Source of the DNA: Sporomusa malonica
GTDB taxonomy: Bacteria > Bacillota > Negativicutes > Sporomusales > Sporomusaceae
Length of the DNA: 64,000 bases
Direction: 5' to 3' (one strand)
Assembly (NCBI RefSeq): GCF_041428715.1
Contig: NZ_CP155572.1
Below the pieces are notes generated by a model. The model ran no database searches. It was not told the origin of the DNA and saw nothing but the letters and a program-made list of their open reading frames with translations. Position 1 is the stretch's first letter; each line of letters starts with the position of its first letter. Shown in pieces: positions 7,891 through 16,095 of the stretch. Position numbers and translations under genes: made by a program.

Positions 7891-10800
7891 ATGTTAAATA
7901 AATTAATCGAGTTTTCCTTGAGAAACCGTGCGATTATCCTGGTATTATCCGCGCTAATTATTGTCTGGGGAGTCTTTGTCGTGCGTGACACCCCCATCGA
8001 CGCTTTTCCCGACCTCAGTGAAAACCAAGTACTCGTTTCGGCCGATTGGATGGGCCGCGGCCCGCAGGAAATTCAGGACCAGGTCACCTATCCGCTGGAG
8101 ACGGCCTTGCGGGGACTGCCAAAGGTCAAAGAAGTACGCTCTGCTTCCTCCTTTGGGATGTCGCTCATTACCGTAATCTTTGAAGACGGGGTCGAGCCTT
8201 ATTTTGCCCGTCAAGTTGTGAACGAAAAAGTGCAGCAAGCTATTCCCCAATTGCCGCGCGGCGTTCAGCCTGCCCTGGGACCGGTTAGCACGCCAATGGG
8301 CCAGGTCTTTATGTATACCGTGGAAAGCGACCGACACAACCTGGCGGATCTGCGTACAGTTGAGGATTTCACGATCAAGCAGCAACTAAGCGCTGTGCCT
8401 GGCGTAGCTGAGGTCGCCAGCATTGGCGGCTATGTGATGCAGTACCAGATCAATCTGGATCCTCATCTCCTGCAAAGCTACCGGGTTACCTTTAACCAGG
8501 TATTTGGGGCGCTTGGCGCCAACAATGCCAACATTGGGGCAAAGGTTGTCGAGCAAAACGGTCAGGAATTCATCATCCGCGGGCTGGGATTAATCCAGTC
8601 ACCTGACGATATTAAAAATATAGTAATTGCTCAAAACAACAATGTGCCGATATATATCAAAGATGTAGCCAACGTGACCGCCGGCCCGGACTTTCGCCGG
8701 GGCGTGCTGACCAAATCCGGTTATGAAGCGGCCGGTGGTATTGTCATTCAGCGTATGGGCGAAAACACGCTAAACGTCATTGACCAAGTAAAAGCCAAGA
8801 TTGCCGAAATTCAGCCAACCTTACCGGAAGGCATGCGGATTGTACCTTTTTACGATCAGACCGATCTGGTGAAAAAAGCGGTCAATACACTGACCCGGGC
8901 GTTAATTGAAGAATTTATTTTAGTCTCAATTATTGTAATCATCTTCCTCGGCAATGTCCGGTCCAGCTTGATTGTGACCAGTGCCATTCCTATCGGCATC
9001 CTGATTGCGCTCATTGCCATGAAACAGATTCACCTATCGGCCAACTTAATGTCCCTTGGCGGCATTGCCATCGGTATTGGGGTCATGACCGACGCGGCCA
9101 TTGTTATGGTGGAAAACATCTACCGACATTTGGCGGAGGACCGCGGCCGGCGCAACATTGTTGATGTAACGTTGGAAGCGGCAAAAGAAGTAGCTGCACC
9201 CATCTTTTTTTCCATCACCATTATCATTGTCACCTTCCTGCCGGTATTTACCATGACCGGTACCGAAGGCAAGATGTATACGCCGATGGCCTGGGCTAAA
9301 TCCTTTGCCATGAGCGGGTCACTGCTGCTGGCTTTCACCTTGGTACCGGTGCTGTGCACCTTACTGCTCAGAGGCAAGATTGAGGAAAAGGATACCTGGA
9401 TTGTTGCCAAGATGCATCAATGGTATGTCCCTACTTTGAAAACGGTATTAAAGCACAGTAAGACCACCATTGTCATCGCCGTCGTTGTGATGGTCGCTGG
9501 GTTCTCGTTATTACCGCTCATTGGCACCACCTTTATGCCGGCTTTGGATGAAGGAACGTTCCTGGTGATGCCAACCATGCTGCCTAGTGTGTCGTTGACA
9601 GAAGCACTGGAAGCAGCCAAAACCATGGATAAAGTGATCATGGACATTCCGGAAATCGACATGTCGGTGGGCAAGGTGGGCCGGGCCGAGTCGGCCATGG
9701 ATCCAGCGCCGATTAGTATGATTGAAACCATTGTCACCTTAAAACCAAAAGATCAGTGGCGGCCTGGTATGACAAAGGAGACGATTGAACAGGAAATGAT
9801 GGTCAAACTAGCCAGCATTCCCGGACTCAATTTAGCCTTTACCCAACCAATTGCCGGCCGGTTATCCATGTTGACCACCGGGGTTCGTACCGAGCTCGGC
9901 ATCAAACTCTATGGGGAAGACCTCAAGGTGCTGCAGCAAAAAGCCTTTGATATTGAAAAGGCACTGGGAACCGTGCCAGGAGTCAGCGATCTGTTGGCCG
10001 AGCGGGTCTTTGGCGCTTCCTACCTGGAGATTCAAGTCAACCGGGAAAAAGCAGCCCGATATGGTCTTAACATTGCCGATGTCGAAGATGCTATTGAATT
10101 AGCCGTAGGTGGCAAAATCGCCACCACTACAATCGAAGGCAAAAAACGTTTCAATGTATTAGTACGCTATAACCGGGAAAATCGAGAAACCATTGACGCC
10201 ATGCAAAATATCCTTATTCCGGTAACCGGTGGCGGCGCCGCGGGGAAAAGCAGCAGCGGCGGAATGGGCGGCATGGGCGGCGGTGCAACTGCAGCAGTTG
10301 CCGGCCCGGCTACTGGTACCTATGTACAACTGGGCGAAGTGGCTCAGTTCCAGGTGGTGGACGGGCCGTCGATGATCAGCAGTGAAAACGGCGTCTACCG
10401 GATGATCGTGCAGATGAATACCCGGGGCCGGGATGTGGTTAGTTTTGTTGATGAAGCGAACAAGGTCATCAAGGAAAAGGTTGATTTGCCTCCCGGATAT
10501 TCTCTGAAATGGACCGGACAGTATGAAAACCAGCAACGGGCGAAAGACCGTCTGTCACTGGTGGTGCCAGCGGTCATCGTGCTCACCTTCTTCTTACTCT
10601 ATATGACCTTTAAGTCGGCCAGTGATGCTTTCCTCATCCTGATGAACATCCCGTTTTCCTTGGTAGGCGGAATTGTGGCCATGTATGCCACCAGCACTTA
10701 CCTAACGGTAGCGGCGGCTGTCGGGTTCATCGCCCTCTTTGGGATAGCGGTGCAAAACGGGGTTATTATGGTGACCTATATTAAACAACTGCGAGACCAT

Positions 10801-11076
10801 CGGTCATTGGAAGAAGCCATTGTTGAAGGCGCACATACTCGTCTGCGACCTGTCATGATCACCGCCCTGGTCGCCAGTTTGGGCTTGTTTCCCTTAATCT
10901 TTGCCACAGGTACCGGCGCTGAGGTGCAGCGTCCGATGGCCACGGTCGTTGTGGGCGGTCTGGTTACCTCCACGATTTTGACCTTGATTGTGTTACCGTG
11001 CATCTACCTGGTCTGGAACCGGTGGCGCGAGCGCAAGAATCCAGCAGCAACTGGTAAAGCTCATACTGCCGACTAA
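7891..11076 (+). CDS. cusA: Heavy-metal RND efflux pump, CusA-like, 1061 aa
   Basis: A full-length HME-RND transporter with 12 membrane helices and two large periplasmic loops. The TM4 motif GIGVMTDAAIVMVEN resembles the monovalent-metal (CusA) clade rather than the CzcA clade. The three methionines known from E. coli CusA (M573, M623, M672) have clear counterparts M560 (LVMPTMLPS), M610 (PISMIETIV) and M660 (RLSMLTTG), with nearly the same spacing. GRAESAMDPAPISMIE and DQWRPGMT also match CusA. Predicted role: proton-driven export of Cu(I)/Ag(I). Residues 780-809 are an unusual Gly/Ser/Met insert. It lies 12 nt after the adaptor gene. Confidence 0.93.
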   Translation: MLNKLIEFSLRNRAIILVLSALIIVWGVFVVRDTPIDAFPDLSENQVLVSADWMGRGPQEIQDQVTYPLETALRGLPKVKEVRSASSFGMSLITVIFEDGVEPYFARQVVNEKVQQAIPQLPRGVQPALGPVSTPMGQVFMYTVESDRHNLADLRTVEDFTIKQQLSAVPGVAEVASIGGYVMQYQINLDPHLLQSYRVTFNQVFGALGANNANIGAKVVEQNGQEFIIRGLGLIQSPDDIKNIVIAQNNNVPIYIKDVANVTAGPDFRRGVLTKSGYEAAGGIVIQRMGENTLNVIDQVKAKIAEIQPTLPEGMRIVPFYDQTDLVKKAVNTLTRALIEEFILVSIIVIIFLGNVRSSLIVTSAIPIGILIALIAMKQIHLSANLMSLGGIAIGIGVMTDAAIVMVENIYRHLAEDRGRRNIVDVTLEAAKEVAAPIFFSITIIIVTFLPVFTMTGTEGKMYTPMAWAKSFAMSGSLLLAFTLVPVLCTLLLRGKIEEKDTWIVAKMHQWYVPTLKTVLKHSKTTIVIAVVVMVAGFSLLPLIGTTFMPALDEGTFLVMPTMLPSVSLTEALEAAKTMDKVIMDIPEIDMSVGKVGRAESAMDPAPISMIETIVTLKPKDQWRPGMTKETIEQEMMVKLASIPGLNLAFTQPIAGRLSMLTTGVRTELGIKLYGEDLKVLQQKAFDIEKALGTVPGVSDLLAERVFGASYLEIQVNREKAARYGLNIADVEDAIELAVGGKIATTTIEGKKRFNVLVRYNRENRETIDAMQNILIPVTGGGAAGKSSSGGMGGMGGGATAAVAGPATGTYVQLGEVAQFQVVDGPSMISSENGVYRMIVQMNTRGRDVVSFVDEANKVIKEKVDLPPGYSLKWTGQYENQQRAKDRLSLVVPAVIVLTFFLLYMTFKSASDAFLILMNIPFSLVGGIVAMYATSTYLTVAAAVGFIALFGIAVQNGVIMVTYIKQLRDHRSLEEAIVEGAHTRLRPVMITALVASLGLFPLIFATGTGAEVQRPMATVVVGGLVTSTILTLIVLPCIYLVWNRWRERKNPAATGKAHTAD

Positions 11077-11127
11077 GCGCAGTTAACTAACTATTTCTTT
11101 ATAAAATCGATTGGAGGCTATTCAATT

Positions 11128-11589
11128 ATGATAAAAAGCAAAGTATTACTAGGCACTTTAGTTATTACCGTAGTTATGTCTCTTCTAGCCGGTTGCGGCT
11201 CCAATGAAAAAACGGCTGCCAAACCGCCAGCTGCCAGTCAAGAGCAAGCATCTGGTCATCAAGGGCATAGTGCAGCCATGCCCAAGGAAGACCCGATGCC
11301 TATGATGAAAGACATGGATAAATCTTTGCAGGATATGGTCAAACAAGTGAAAGCAGGCCAAACAATGGATGCGCAAAAGAGCGCCGCGCAATTGGTAAGT
11401 ACTACCGATAAGGTCATGCCTCATATGATGGATGCCGGGTTAAAAGACAAATTGCGTAAAGCCGCTGTTGAGATTAAAGACACTGTGAACTCCGGTAAAA
11501 CAGACCCAAGTGCCCTAGAGAGCAAAGTAAAGGCTATGCAGGACCTTATGAAGCAGACGACTACTCACCTGCAGACCATGAGCCATTAA
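11128..11589 (+). CDS. Met/His-rich lipoprotein, 153 aa
   Basis: A lipoprotein signal with lipobox LLAGC (Cys about residue 23) is followed by a flexible Pro/Ala/Gln stretch with HQGHSAAM, then a helical domain with PMPMMKDMDKSL, VMPHMMD and a C-terminal QTMSH. The composition indicates a periplasmic metal-binding helical bundle, possibly a scavenger or chaperone feeding the pump. It lies 51 nt after the pump gene with a good GGAGG site and probably belongs to the same transcript. No named family is recognised. Confidence 0.75.
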   Translation: MIKSKVLLGTLVITVVMSLLAGCGSNEKTAAKPPAASQEQASGHQGHSAAMPKEDPMPMMKDMDKSLQDMVKQVKAGQTMDAQKSAAQLVSTTDKVMPHMMDAGLKDKLRKAAVEIKDTVNSGKTDPSALESKVKAMQDLMKQTTTHLQTMSH

Positions 11590-11614
11590 ATGGCTCGGAA
11601 AGGAGGAGCGGCCA

Positions 11615-12172
11615 ATGAACAGATGGATACTGATTGCCGTACTGGCCGGCATGTTGCTAAGCCCAGTGGCAGAGGCTGAGGCCGCTCCGGCTTCCGGGTA
11701 TAACCAGTTTGTCCAGTCACTTGACTCCATTCTGTCGGGGGCCGTTCTGCCGGTTGCCGATGAGCAGCAAATGGTCGCCCGAAGTCTTGCTATACCCAAC
11801 GGGCAGACTTCGCAAATATTGGCATCAGCTAGGAATATGCTTGGTCAACCGGTGGTTTGGGGCGGGGCTTCTCCGGCCCGGGGTTTTGACTGTTCCGGGC
11901 TGGTGCAGTATGTATACCGGCAGGCCGGGATTAATCTGCCCCGCACCGCTGATCTACAGTTTCTGGTCGGGCGGACGGTATCGCCGCTAGCACTGCAGCC
12001 AGGTGATTTAGTTTATTTCACCACCTATGAGCCAGGCGCGTCCCATGTGGGAATTTATATCGGCGGCGATAAATTCATCCACACTTCCTTTTCCCAAGGT
12101 ATAGTGGCAATAGGGGACATGAACGATACGTATTTCGTTAAACGGTATTACGGGGCAAAGCGAGTGCTATAA
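11615..12172 (+). CDS. NlpC/P60-family secreted peptidoglycan hydrolase, 185 aa
   Basis: The signal peptide (residues 1-23) precedes a linker and an NlpC/P60 domain over the last 115 residues. The catalytic Cys is in GFDCSGLVQYVY, the His in ASHVGIYIG and the third polar residue in FIHTS. YRQAGINLPRTADLQ and LQPGDLVYF are typical of the family, which cleaves D-gamma-glutamyl-diamino acid bonds in wall peptides. It lies 25 nt after the lipoprotein gene with an AAAGGAGG site, so it is in the efflux operon. Pump assembly through the wall or wall repair under metal stress are possible reasons, both inferred. Confidence 0.88.
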   Translation: MNRWILIAVLAGMLLSPVAEAEAAPASGYNQFVQSLDSILSGAVLPVADEQQMVARSLAIPNGQTSQILASARNMLGQPVVWGGASPARGFDCSGLVQYVYRQAGINLPRTADLQFLVGRTVSPLALQPGDLVYFTTYEPGASHVGIYIGGDKFIHTSFSQGIVAIGDMNDTYFVKRYYGAKRVL

Positions 12173-12219
12173 TTAAGCAAAAATTCATAGATTAAAAAAG
12201 TATACTTGGAGGGTTTATA

Positions 12220-12657
12220 ATGAATAAGAAATTGGCAATTTGGGTTGTTGGCGGTCTTGTAACCGCGTCTGTGTTTGGGTTGGGTGTTAGCCCAACAATA
12301 GCTAGCGCGGCCGAAAAAGCGCCTCAGGCATGTGAAGCGCCGGCAAACCAAAAGGGAGCTATGATGGGGAACATGGATGCTAAGGCCATGGCTCAAATGA
12401 TGGCGAGTCCGGAGATGCAAAAACAGTGCATTGAAATGATGAAAAACCCTGAAATGCAAAAGGCGATGAAAGACGTCATGAAAACTCCCAAGATGCAAGG
12501 AATCATGAAACAAATGCTTCAGCAGGATATGAGTTTTCATCAGATGATGTCTGATTTGGTGAATTCTGTGGACATGGACAGTGATCACAGCGGCCATCAG
12601 CAGGTTGAGAAAACTCCGGGCAATTCGTCAAACGACCATAGTGCCCATCACGGATAA
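12220..12657 (+). CDS. Secreted Met-rich repeat protein, 145 aa
   Basis: A signal peptide (about residues 1-30, ending TIASAA) is followed by a Met-rich helical region with three units of 12-13 residues (SPEMQKQCIEMM, NPEMQKAMKDVM, TPKMQGIMKQML), then MSFHQMM and a His-rich tail (DSDHSGHQ, NDHSAHHG). Repeated Met pairs on a helix would make a series of Cu(I)/Ag(I) sites. It is likely the last gene of the efflux transcript (47-nt gap, terminator at 12686). A TATACT at 12201 could give a separate promoter, but the 11-bp repeats are absent there. No named family is recognised. Confidence 0.78.
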   Translation: MNKKLAIWVVGGLVTASVFGLGVSPTIASAAEKAPQACEAPANQKGAMMGNMDAKAMAQMMASPEMQKQCIEMMKNPEMQKAMKDVMKTPKMQGIMKQMLQQDMSFHQMMSDLVNSVDMDSDHSGHQQVEKTPGNSSNDHSAHHG

Positions 12658-12685
12658 CGTCGAACCACAACAATAAACAGTATTT

Positions 12686-12720
12686 CAGCCCTCACATTTG
12701 GTGAGGGCTGTTGCTTTTTA
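12686..12720 (+). terminator. Terminator of the efflux operon
   Basis: CAGCCCTCAC (12686-12695) pairs with GTGAGGGCTG (12701-12710), followed by TTGCTTTTTA. Confidence 0.85.
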
Positions 12721-12738
12721 GCGAAAAAAATAGAATTT

Positions 12739-12782
12739 CTTCACAGTGTCTTCATAAGTTCTTCATAAATAATTGGTATCAT
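12739..12782 (+). promoter_or_regulatory. Repeat-operator promoter C
   Basis: CTTCA cores at 12739, 12750 and 12761 (exact 11-bp steps) and TATCAT at 12777-12782, 11 nt after the last core. It drives the 46-aa gene and lemA. Confidence 0.8.
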
Positions 12783-12819
12783 TAGTGTAAAGCTAGTTAG
12801 TGTTTGGGAGGGAGTTAAA

Positions 12820-12960
12820 ATGCAGCAGAATAAACCGGAACTGCCTGAGGCGGAAAATGTAGAAGCGTATACAACAGGGCAAAAGATAGTTCTTAAAACA
12901 TTAAAGTGGGGAGCATGGACAGCAAGCGCAGTGGCGATGGTCTATGCCATGCATTATTAA
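12820..12960 (+). CDS. Small membrane-associated protein upstream of lemA, 46 aa
   Basis: An ATG behind GGGAGGGAG gives 46 residues: an acidic, polar N terminus (NKPELPEAENVEAY) and a C-terminal membrane-compatible helix (WGAWTASAVAMVYAM) ending HY. It lies 17 nt upstream of lemA and behind promoter C, so the two are probably co-transcribed. No family is known to me. The strong ribosome site and position support it. Confidence 0.6.
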   Translation: MQQNKPELPEAENVEAYTTGQKIVLKTLKWGAWTASAVAMVYAMHY

Positions 12961-12977
12961 GATAAGGAGGAAGCGCT

Positions 12978-13532
12978 ATGAATAAAACGGTATGGATTGT
13001 GTTGGCGGTTGTCGCGGTAATCGTAGTTAGTGTTTTTTCGGGATACAACAATTTAGTAGGTATGAGCGAGAATGTGAATGGCAAGTGGAGTCAAATCGAG
13101 AACCAGCTGCAGCGCCGGGCCGACTTGATTCCTAACTTGGTTAATACGGTAAAAGGCTATGCCGGTCACGAGCAGCAGGCCATCCAAGCAGTAGCCGATG
13201 CGCGGGCTAAGTTGGGTGGTGCCCAAGGTCCGGTTGCTAAAGCGCAGGCCAATAGCGAACTGAGCTCGGCATTAAGCCGGCTGCTGGTAATATCGGAAAA
13301 CTACCCTAACTTAAAAGCGGATAAAAACTTTCGGGCCCTCATGGATGAACTGGCAGGAACAGAAAATCGTCTCGCAGTTGCCCGTAAAGATTACAATGAA
13401 AGCGTCCAAGGGTATAACACATCGATCCGCTCACTGCCAACCAGTATTATTGCTGGCCCGATGGGGTTTGGCCCCAAAGAGTATTTTAAAGCCGATGAGG
13501 GTGCAAAACAGGTGCCGCAGGTTAAATTTTAG
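12978..13532 (+). CDS. lemA: LemA family protein, 184 aa
   Basis: One N-terminal membrane segment (residues 4-20) is followed by the LemA four-helix domain with the signatures YNNLVGMSENVNGKWSQIEN, QRRADLIPNLVNTVKGYAGHEQ and ENRLAVARKDYNESVQGYN. LemA proteins are membrane-anchored with a largely helical outer domain; their biochemical role is unsettled, and links to envelope stress are reported for some. Its placement under promoter C ties it to the metal response. The AAGGAGG site and ATG are clear. Confidence 0.93.
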   Translation: MNKTVWIVLAVVAVIVVSVFSGYNNLVGMSENVNGKWSQIENQLQRRADLIPNLVNTVKGYAGHEQQAIQAVADARAKLGGAQGPVAKAQANSELSSALSRLLVISENYPNLKADKNFRALMDELAGTENRLAVARKDYNESVQGYNTSIRSLPTSIIAGPMGFGPKEYFKADEGAKQVPQVKF

Positions 13533-13598
13533 TGTTTGACCCGCAAGCGATGGATGCATATATGAAAAGTACACATGGAATTAGTTAGGCGACTGATG

Positions 13599-13632
13599 GG
13601 GCGGCAAAGGCCGCCCTGTTGTTGATTTTCTG
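13599..13632 (+). terminator. Weak terminator after lemA
   Basis: GGGCGGC-AAAG-GCCGCCC hairpin followed by TGTTGTTGATTTTC. The stem is strong but the T tract is broken. Confidence 0.5.
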
Positions 13633-13648
13633 GCTTAATTAATTCAAT

Positions 13649-13703
13649 TTACATAAGTTTTTCATAGAATCTTCAAAAGTTCTTCATATTAAAAGTGTAT
13701 ACT
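13649..13703 (+). promoter_or_regulatory. Repeat-operator promoter D (first two-component system)
   Basis: TTACA 13649, TTTCA 13660, CTTCA 13671 and CTTCA 13682 at exact 11-bp steps, with TATACT at 13698-13703, 11 nt after the last core. This implies autoregulation of the downstream response regulator. Confidence 0.8.
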
Positions 13704-13797
13704 GGTAGTACTAAGTGCATTTCGACAATTTATAACAAAAGCATACATTACAGCTAGTAGGAGCCACTAGGATGAACGGTAACTAGGAGGTAATACC

Positions 13798-14496
13798 ATG
13801 GTGCAGAATTCAGTATTACTAGTAGACGATGATGCCAAACTGGTAAAATTGCTCAAAATATATTTTGAGAAAGATGGGTTTATCGCCTATACGGCAGCTG
13901 ATGGTATTGATGCGTTAAAGGCTGTGCGCGCACATAGGCCTGATATTATGGTGCTTGACTTGATGATGCCTGGTATTGACGGCTGGGAAGTATGCCGGCG
14001 GCTACGCAAAGATAATGATATCCCGATTATTATGCTTACTGCCCGTGATGAAGAAAGCGACCGGCTGGTGGGCCTGGAACTGGGTGCTGATGATTATGTT
14101 ACTAAACCCTTTAGTTCCAAAGAGGTGGTAGCCCGTGCCAAGGCCATATTGCGGCGTACCAATAGGGCCGTTTTACGTAAAGAGGCCATTAAAATCGGCG
14201 GCTTGACAATGGACATGGATTCTTACCAGGTAAGCCGGGACGGCCAAGTGGTGGAATTAACCCCCACCGAATTTAAGATAGTAGAACTGCTGGCTACAAA
14301 CCCAGGCAAGGTGTATAGCCGCCTTCAAATCGCCGAACAAGTTCATGGTTACACGTTTGAAGGGTATGAGCGGACGATTGATGCCCATATTAAGAACCTG
14401 CGGCGCAAGTTGGAGGCTAACCACAAAGAACCGGTGTATATTCAGACCGTCTACGGGCTGGGCTATAAATTAGCTGGGGTGGCAAAAGATGAATAG
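13798..14496 (+). CDS. OmpR/PhoB-family response regulator 1, 232 aa
   Basis: The receiver domain (1-120) has the acidic pair in LLVDDD, the phospho-acceptor Asp in MVLDLMMPGIDGW, Thr in IIMLTARDE and Lys in DDYVTKPF. It is followed by a winged-helix OmpR domain (VELTPTEFKIVELLATNPGK to TVYGLGYKL). OmpR-type dimers bind 11-bp direct repeats head to tail, which matches the repeat operators of this island. Its stop overlaps the kinase start by 8 nt. It is closely similar to the regulator at 18427. Start: ATG behind AGGAGGT. Confidence 0.95.
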   Translation: MVQNSVLLVDDDAKLVKLLKIYFEKDGFIAYTAADGIDALKAVRAHRPDIMVLDLMMPGIDGWEVCRRLRKDNDIPIIMLTARDEESDRLVGLELGADDYVTKPFSSKEVVARAKAILRRTNRAVLRKEAIKIGGLTMDMDSYQVSRDGQVVELTPTEFKIVELLATNPGKVYSRLQIAEQVHGYTFEGYERTIDAHIKNLRRKLEANHKEPVYIQTVYGLGYKLAGVAKDE

Positions 14497-15580
14497 TATT
14501 GTCTACCGGATTACCGGCCTCATGTTTTTGTTTGTGGCCTTTACAGTGGTATTACTCATCTATCTTGCTGACTATCAGATGAATCAGCTCTTTCGGGAGT
14601 ATTTGCTGATTATGGGCCGCGGCGGCATGATGCACCATATGGGACAAGCTGAATTGACATTTTTGGCCTCGGTCCATAGGTCGCTAAACTGGGTCGGGGC
14701 CATACTCATTGTGCTAGGGCTGTTGGCAAGCTATTCTTTAGCACGCAGTATCACCGTACCACTACGTAGACTTAGTATTGCTGCCGAGGCTATTGAACAG
14801 GGGAAGTTTGAGCAACGGGTACCCGTTTCCTCGAAAGATGAGGTGGGGCATCTGGCCAAAATTTTTAACCGGATGGCCACAACTCTCGAAAACAACATGA
14901 AATTAAGACAACAGCTATTGGCTAATATTGCCCATGAATTACGCACTCCTATTGCTATTATTAAAGGACATCTGGAAGGCATGTTGGACGATGTGATTGA
15001 CATGAATAAAGAAGAAGTGGCATCGTTACATGAGGAAAGCATTCGGCTCAATCGCCTCATTACTGACCTTAAAGACTTGTCCTTGGCTGAAGTTGGGCAA
15101 CTTTCCCTAGATAAGCAGCCAACCAACATTAACCATCTGATACGCCGGACAATTCAACTCATGAAAACAACGATAGACGAAAAGAAAATGGCTGTCGAGT
15201 GTAATTTAAATGAAAAGTTGTCTGAGATTAATGTGGATCCTGACCGCATTAGCCAAGTATTTAGCAATATCTTTGTCAACGCACTCCGGTATACCCCGGA
15301 TAGAGGCAAGGTGTTGATAACAACACAGCTAGAGAAAAATCAAGGACAGCAATGGGTAAAGATCGGTGTCAGTGATAACGGGCCAGGCATTGCTCCTGAT
15401 GATATTTCCCACATTTTTGACCATTTTTACCGGGGAGAAAAATCCCGGGACCGTAAAAGTGGCGGCTCTGGTCTGGGACTGGCGATTGTGAAGCAATTGG
15501 TGGAATTCCACGGTGGTAAAGTTATGGTCGATAGTGGACAGGGCACGGGAACCACGTTTTTTGTATATCTACCTTATTAG
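14489..15580 (+). CDS. Membrane sensor histidine kinase 1 with Met/His loop, 363 aa
   Basis: TM1 (8-27), an outer loop of about 40 residues, TM2 (69-86), a HAMP linker (to about 140), HisKA with H in ANIAHELRTPIAI, and HATPase_c (N box NIFVNALRYTPD, G boxes DNGPGIAPDD and SGGSGLGLAIVKQL). The loop contains GRGGMMHHMG (residues 43-52), a plausible Cu(I)/Ag(I) ligand set and far shorter than the usual PAS-type sensor. It is co-translated with regulator 1. Together they are expected to sense periplasmic metal and switch on the repeat-operator promoters. Confidence 0.93.
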   Translation: MNSIVYRITGLMFLFVAFTVVLLIYLADYQMNQLFREYLLIMGRGGMMHHMGQAELTFLASVHRSLNWVGAILIVLGLLASYSLARSITVPLRRLSIAAEAIEQGKFEQRVPVSSKDEVGHLAKIFNRMATTLENNMKLRQQLLANIAHELRTPIAIIKGHLEGMLDDVIDMNKEEVASLHEESIRLNRLITDLKDLSLAEVGQLSLDKQPTNINHLIRRTIQLMKTTIDEKKMAVECNLNEKLSEINVDPDRISQVFSNIFVNALRYTPDRGKVLITTQLEKNQGQQWVKIGVSDNGPGIAPDDISHIFDHFYRGEKSRDRKSGGSGLGLAIVKQLVEFHGGKVMVDSGQGTGTTFFVYLPY

Positions 15581-15608
15581 TATTTTGCGGTAATAACCCG
15601 GGCAGCAA

Positions 15609-15663
15609 AATCACAAGATATTCATAGCTAATTCATAACTTATTCACATTGTTGTGGTAATAT
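15609..15663 (+). promoter_or_regulatory. Repeat-operator promoter E
   Basis: ATTCA cores at 15620, 15631 and 15642, a degenerate AATCA unit at 15609 (all 11-bp steps), and TAATAT at 15658-15663, 11 nt after the last core. It drives the 59-aa secreted protein. The cores are ATTCA rather than CTTCA. Confidence 0.75.
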
Positions 15664-15730
15664 TTATCTAAGTAAATGGTGGAGGCTTACCTAAGCCCTA
15701 TATTATTTCAATTAAAAGGAGCTTGATAGT

Positions 15731-15910
15731 ATGAATAAGACGGTATCTAAGCTGGTAATGGGTTTAATGCTGGGAGCATTTGTAGCGACATCTGGGTTGG
15801 TTTCACCGATTGTGTTCGCAGAGCAAACCAATACCCAGCAAAATGAGCAGCAAGTACCGCCGCCTGCCGATAGCAATAATCAGTCAAACGAGCATAGCGG
15901 GCACCACTAA
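15731..15910 (+). CDS. Small secreted protein with His tail, 59 aa
   Basis: ATG behind AAAGGAGC. A signal peptide (residues 1-30, ending VFAE) precedes a 29-residue mature peptide rich in Gln, Asn and Pro that ends NEHSGHH. The tail resembles those of the CusB-like adaptor and of the 145-aa Met-rich protein (HSGH, DHSAHHG), suggesting a common metal-binding end. It stands alone under promoter E between the two two-component systems. No named family is recognised. Confidence 0.7.
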   Translation: MNKTVSKLVMGLMLGAFVATSGLVSPIVFAEQTNTQQNEQQVPPPADSNNQSNEHSGHH

Positions 15911-15950
15911 ATCCTAGTTATTTATAGAATGAGAACACATTGAACAAAAG

Positions 15951-15992
15951 ACGGAACCTTTATTACCACAAAATAATGGGTTTCGTTTTTGT
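15951..15992 (+). terminator. Imperfect terminator after the 59-aa gene
   Basis: ACGGAACC (15951-15958) pairs with GGGTTTCGT (15978-15986) with one wobble, followed by TTTT. Confidence 0.5.
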
Positions 15993-16011
15993 ATATTCAT
16001 TCTAAGAGAAT

Positions 16012-16044
16012 CTTCATTAGATATTCATATTGATTTGTTAACAA
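16012..16044 (+). promoter_or_regulatory. Possible repeat-operator promoter F (weak)
   Basis: Two cores, CTTCA 16012 and ATTCA 16023, are 11 bp apart with a poor third unit upstream. The hexamer at the expected -10 position (16039-16044, TAACAA) is poor. It would point toward the hairpin at 16051 and the methyltransferase. Confidence 0.4.
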
Positions 16045-16050
16045 ATAGAG

Positions 16051-16095
16051 TATAGAAAAATAGTCAGCCGCATCCGGGTTGACTGTTTTTCTATA
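16051..16095. terminator. Long hairpin, terminator-like on both strands
   Basis: A 19-bp stem with two wobble pairs (outer TATAGAAAAA pairing with TTTTTCTATA, inner AGTCAGCC with GGTTGACT) and a 7-nt loop. Either a second terminator for the 59-aa gene or an attenuator between site F and the methyltransferase. Confidence 0.6.

Noticed and set aside
7891..11076. Antibiotic (AcrB-type) or CzcA-type (Zn/Co/Cd) pump
   Set aside because: TM4 motif, the three spaced methionines and Met/His-rich neighbours fit the CusA group better.
12181..12206. Repeat-operator promoter before the 145-aa Met-rich gene
   Set aside because: Only one ATTCA is present and the TATACT is 2 nt off the common spacing; co-transcription with the operon is simpler.
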